From contig JAFWXX010000029.1 of the NCBI GenBank assembly GCA_017522915.1, positions 62,001 through 126,000 of the forward strand: a stretch of 64,000 nucleotides of DNA, in the 5' to 3' direction. Positions 62,027 to 64,000 of the stretch are shown here, piece by piece. Under the pieces are notes generated by a model. The model made no database searches. It worked only from the letters and a program-made list of their open reading frames with translations, and was not told the DNA's origin. Both the position numbers and the translations under genes were made by a program. This stretch comes from Bacteroidaceae bacterium. Lineage in GTDB: Bacteria; Bacteroidota; Bacteroidia; Bacteroidales; Bacteroidaceae. Each line of letters starts with the position of its first letter. Within the stretch, counting starts at the first letter, position 1.

Positions 62027-62165
62027 CTCGTTCCGGCGGATTTCCTAATCCGCTGGCTATGAGTGTAAGCATCTCCCGATGCGAGGAATAAGAATTCCTC
62101 TTTTTCGGGATTTGGAAATCCCTATACTCAATTACAGGGGATGAAGAACATCCCCTGTGACGGGG
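62027..62165. repeat. 138-bp hairpin-rich direct repeat, copy 2
   Basis: Same four stem-loops as copy 1, with small indels. Its last hairpin (CAGGGGATG...CATCCCCTG) forms the 3' end of the coding sequence of the membrane gene at 62128-62771, whose last 12 residues (...SPSQGMFFIPCN) and stop codon come from the repeat. Confidence 0.75.
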
Positions 62166-62771
62166 ATTTACCCATCTCCATGCTCATGGCAGCCCAACCA
62201 AGACCTACAGTCAGCAGCAGTGTAACCACAATAAGGATTGCCGAACGGAAACGCAGGTTCTGGGTATACTTCTCGCTAAGGAAGAACAAAACAGGGATAG
62301 CCAACAGAATCACGGCAAGAGCATAAGGCAGGATAAGACCCAACAATGCAAACACACACATAAGAGGATAATATATCAAGCAGCCATAAATAATTGGCTC
62401 TAGTATAAAGTGCCCCAAAATTGGGAATGCGAAGTGCCAGAACATGTTTTCTACGACATCATCATTGCGTTTGGCAACCTTGTTGCCATTAGAATCCTCA
62501 TATACATCATAAGGCTGACCGCCCCAATGACCAAACTTGCCCCAGAACACAATTGCCAGAACAAGACCTATCACAAACAGAGGCCAAAGCCATGCCGATG
62601 TAAAGAAATTCCAGTTCACGGCAATTCCAAAATCCCCAACAGTGAACATTTCATAAATAAAGAATATTCCTCCTGCAACCAACAAACCGGCACATATTTT
62701 ACTTGCAAGTGCATAATTCTTCTGCGAAAATTCAGGAATACGATTAATAAGTTTTGAAAAAACACTTTCAT
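62128..62771 (-). pseudogene. Integral membrane protein gene with a 1-base frameshift near the start
   Basis: The uninterrupted frame (62128-62685) begins at a TTG inside a hydrophobic helix, yet coding-like sequence continues upstream in the same frame as 'SKLINRIPEFSQKNYALASKICAGLLVAGG' split at its start. The only good start is an ATG at 62771 (MKVFF...), in another frame. The frames meet at a run of six A/T bases (62757-62762); one extra base there would give a continuous protein of about 214 residues with about 5 transmembrane segments and a soluble loop 'DVYEDSNGNKVAKRNDD'. This is either a real slippage/phase-variable site or a sequencing indel. The C-terminus is made by the repeat. 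Function unknown. Confidence 0.6.
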
Positions 62772-62810
62772 AGTAATAAGTAATAATGATTATAGTGTTA
62801 TGACAAATAT

Positions 62811-63596
62811 TTATCCCTCAATAGGCTTCAGGAAGTAGAAACAGGATGTAGTGAAGAAATTGCGGACCCATGGAATTCCACCGATAGCCGCATATAATTT
62901 CCTTGGACGAAGATTGAATTTCACCTCATAGTGCGGATTGATGAAATAAAGAGTCCTGTCAATGGTTTCAAAACCTTCTTTCCTTACAGTCCTTTCAAAC
63001 AACTCTATCGGACATTTAGTGCGCTTTATATCCAATAGTCCGCTGACACACTCTTCATTCTCCTTGAAGGCCTTAAGAATCCATCCATATAATGCGGCCG
63101 GAAGCAAGTGAAAGAACGGTAAGTGCGACAGAAAACGGCTTTGACACAACTGTTGATGACCACCGAACGGCATATGCCAAGCAGGAAAAGAGATAAAGAT
63201 TACCCCATTTTCTTTCAACATCTGCTTACACTTCTGCACAAACCCACTCTTGTCATATATATGTTCAATCACATCATGGCATATTACAAGGTCAAACTGA
63301 TGTCGGAGCTCCTCTATCTGGAAAACATCGGAAGCAATGAAACGTCCTTCGGCACCCTCCTCCTCGAAGAATTTCCTGGCGTCCCTTATACGTCCCTCGC
63401 ACATGTCCACACCAACTACATTGCAGCCCATACGCGAGAATGGCAATAGATTCCCGCCATCGCCACAACCAATCTCCAATACATTCAACTTGTCGCATAC
63501 CTTGCAGAATTGTTGGATATAAGGAATAAAGTACTTCTCACTTGTAACAGCGAGCTCGTTAAAATACTGTCTTCTGTTATGATGTCTTGGTTGCAT
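62811..63596 (-). CDS. Class I SAM-dependent methyltransferase
   Basis: The 261-residue protein has motif I 'VLEIGCGDGGNLLPF', 'VVGVDMCEGRIRDARKFF' (motif post-I) and 'FDLVICHDVIEHI' (motif II), followed by 'LKENGVIFISFPAWHMPFGGHQQ'. This is the UbiE/Methyltransf_11-like fold, in a group often found in cell-surface polysaccharide or lipid pathways. The substrate cannot be deduced. Its ATG (63596) directly follows the TAA that ends the shifted frame of the upstream broken gene. Confidence 0.85.
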   Translation of the reverse strand: MQPRHHNRRQYFNELAVTSEKYFIPYIQQFCKVCDKLNVLEIGCGDGGNLLPFSRMGCNVVGVDMCEGRIRDARKFFEEEGAEGRFIASDVFQIEELRHQFDLVICHDVIEHIYDKSGFVQKCKQMLKENGVIFISFPAWHMPFGGHQQLCQSRFLSHLPFFHLLPAALYGWILKAFKENEECVSGLLDIKRTKCPIELFERTVRKEGFETIDRTLYFINPHYEVKFNLRPRKLYAAIGGIPWVRNFFTTSCFYFLKPIEG

Positions 63597-63814
63597 TTAT
63601 CTTCTTATTACAAAGTCATTACAGTTAACGACGGCTACACCGTTAGGAGCCGCACCCTCTATCTTTACAAAGATATTGAGCCAACTCCAAGTTCTGTTTT
63701 TTGCGTACCAAGTTCAAATCCAAGTGTCATAGAGATATGTTGGTCTCCTTTTGACTGTGCAAACGACATTGTGCTTAAAAAATACAACGATACAATTAGA
63801 AATAATTTTTTCAT
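63597..63814 (-). pseudogene. Small secreted protein, frameshifted after about 40 codons
   Basis: From ATG at 63814 a clear signal peptide is read (MKKLFLIVSLYFLSTMSFAQ), then 'SKGDQHISMTLGFELGTQK', with a stop after 49 codons (63665). A second frame, open from a six-base A run (63697-63702), reads 'NIFVKIEGAAPNGVAVVNCN...' and ends in TAA exactly before the methyltransferase ATG. One inserted base at the run would give a single 72-residue protein. The start resembles outer-membrane beta-barrel proteins of Bacteroidota; the rest is too short to classify. Confidence 0.5.
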
Positions 63815-63869
63815 GACCAAATTGCTACCATCAGCTCATAGGCATATCCAAATTTGAATAGAAAGGGCA

Positions 63870-63945
63870 TAAAAGAAAGTGTGAGCCTACTTTAACTTTT
63901 CCAAACGGTAGGCCTTCGACTGCCTTGTAGATGGATAAGAAAAAA
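63870..63945. repeat. Imperfect long hairpin at the right end
   Basis: GTGTGAGC near 63880 pairs with GCTCACAC near 63950, enclosing about 60 nt with TAGGCC-containing sub-stems. The last 186 nt of the window (63815-64000) show no gene. Confidence 0.35.
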
Positions 63946-64000
63946 CAGCTCACACCCTTGGCTATATATGTTGTGAATACATATAACAAACCAAAGGGAG

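Larger units (their letters stand above)
61626..62127. other. Intergenic region with paired hairpin-rich repeats
   Basis: The 502-nt gap between converging genes contains the dipeptidase terminator, a GC-rich stretch with a G7 run (about 61794-61800), repeat copy 1 (61801-61938), an 88-nt spacer with a further GGATG...CATCC hairpin, and most of repeat copy 2. No gene is seen. Confidence 0.65.

Noticed and set aside
61801-62165. CRISPR array
   Set aside because: Only two 138-bp repeats with internal hairpins and one 88-nt spacer; repeat length and number do not fit CRISPR.
63510-63857. 115-codon plus-strand ORF at the right end
   Set aside because: It overlaps the methyltransferase start and the minus-strand signal-peptide ORF; no recognisable features.

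Overview
This looks like a chromosomal segment of an anaerobic Bacteroidales bacterium, most probably Prevotellaceae. Three things support this. Promoters have the Bacteroidota form, TTTG about 19-21 nt upstream of TAnnTTTG, ahead of many genes. Secreted enzymes end in the short sorting-like tail 'YDLqGRk...GIYIvNGKK...vK'. The gene content also fits: gamma carbonic anhydrase, DPP-IV-type peptidase, AspT/YidE transporter, GH20 and GH36-like secreted hydrolases and solitary HydF. No taxonomic marker was searched, so the family is an inference.

Layout. 1-6.7 kb: the 3' end of a secreted protein, a 55-residue MKKxYxxP-type protein, three covarying hairpin repeats, and a 1,546-residue multidomain glycosidase. 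6.8-19.1 kb: a DUF5009/HGSNAT-like acyltransferase, a Sel1-repeat protein, HydF, a LOG-family protein, a GH20 hexosaminidase, a DUF5715/M15-like lipoprotein, a DUF234-type ATPase, and a small unknown protein behind a long structured leader. 19.2-21 kb: a carboxyltransferase with a biotinyl-like domain that lacks the biotin lysine. 21.4-31.2 kb: four paralogous acyl-AMP ligases, with a divergent esterase and beta-propeller lipoprotein pair set between copies 3 and 4. 31.4-41.7 kb: nitrilase, PD-(D/E)XK proteins, HolA, HtpG, AspT-type transporter and ClpC.

41.9-46.2 kb holds the most unusual locus. A three-gene operon puts a ryanodine-receptor-type (RyR) domain on three different scaffolds: a CASTOR/POLLUX-like membrane channel with two Rossmann/RCK modules, a small zinc-ribbon protein, and a PrsW-type intramembrane protease. 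I read it as a candidate membrane signalling system. 46.4-48.4 kb: AspRS and a small membrane protein. 48.4-57.3 kb: a tightly packed minus-strand run in transcription order lon, tgt, LptF/G permease, DEAD-box helicase, gamma carbonic anhydrase, DPP-IV. 57.5-64 kb: lipid kinase, tRNA methyltransferase, tRNA-Thr with a duplicated half-tRNA, GNAT, M20 dipeptidase, a pair of 138-bp hairpin-rich repeats, a frameshifted membrane gene, a methyltransferase and the broken remnant of a small secreted protein.

Several non-coding repeat families are dispersed through the window. Gene junctions often carry long perfect hairpins acting as bidirectional terminators. All calls come from reading the sequence; no database search was run.
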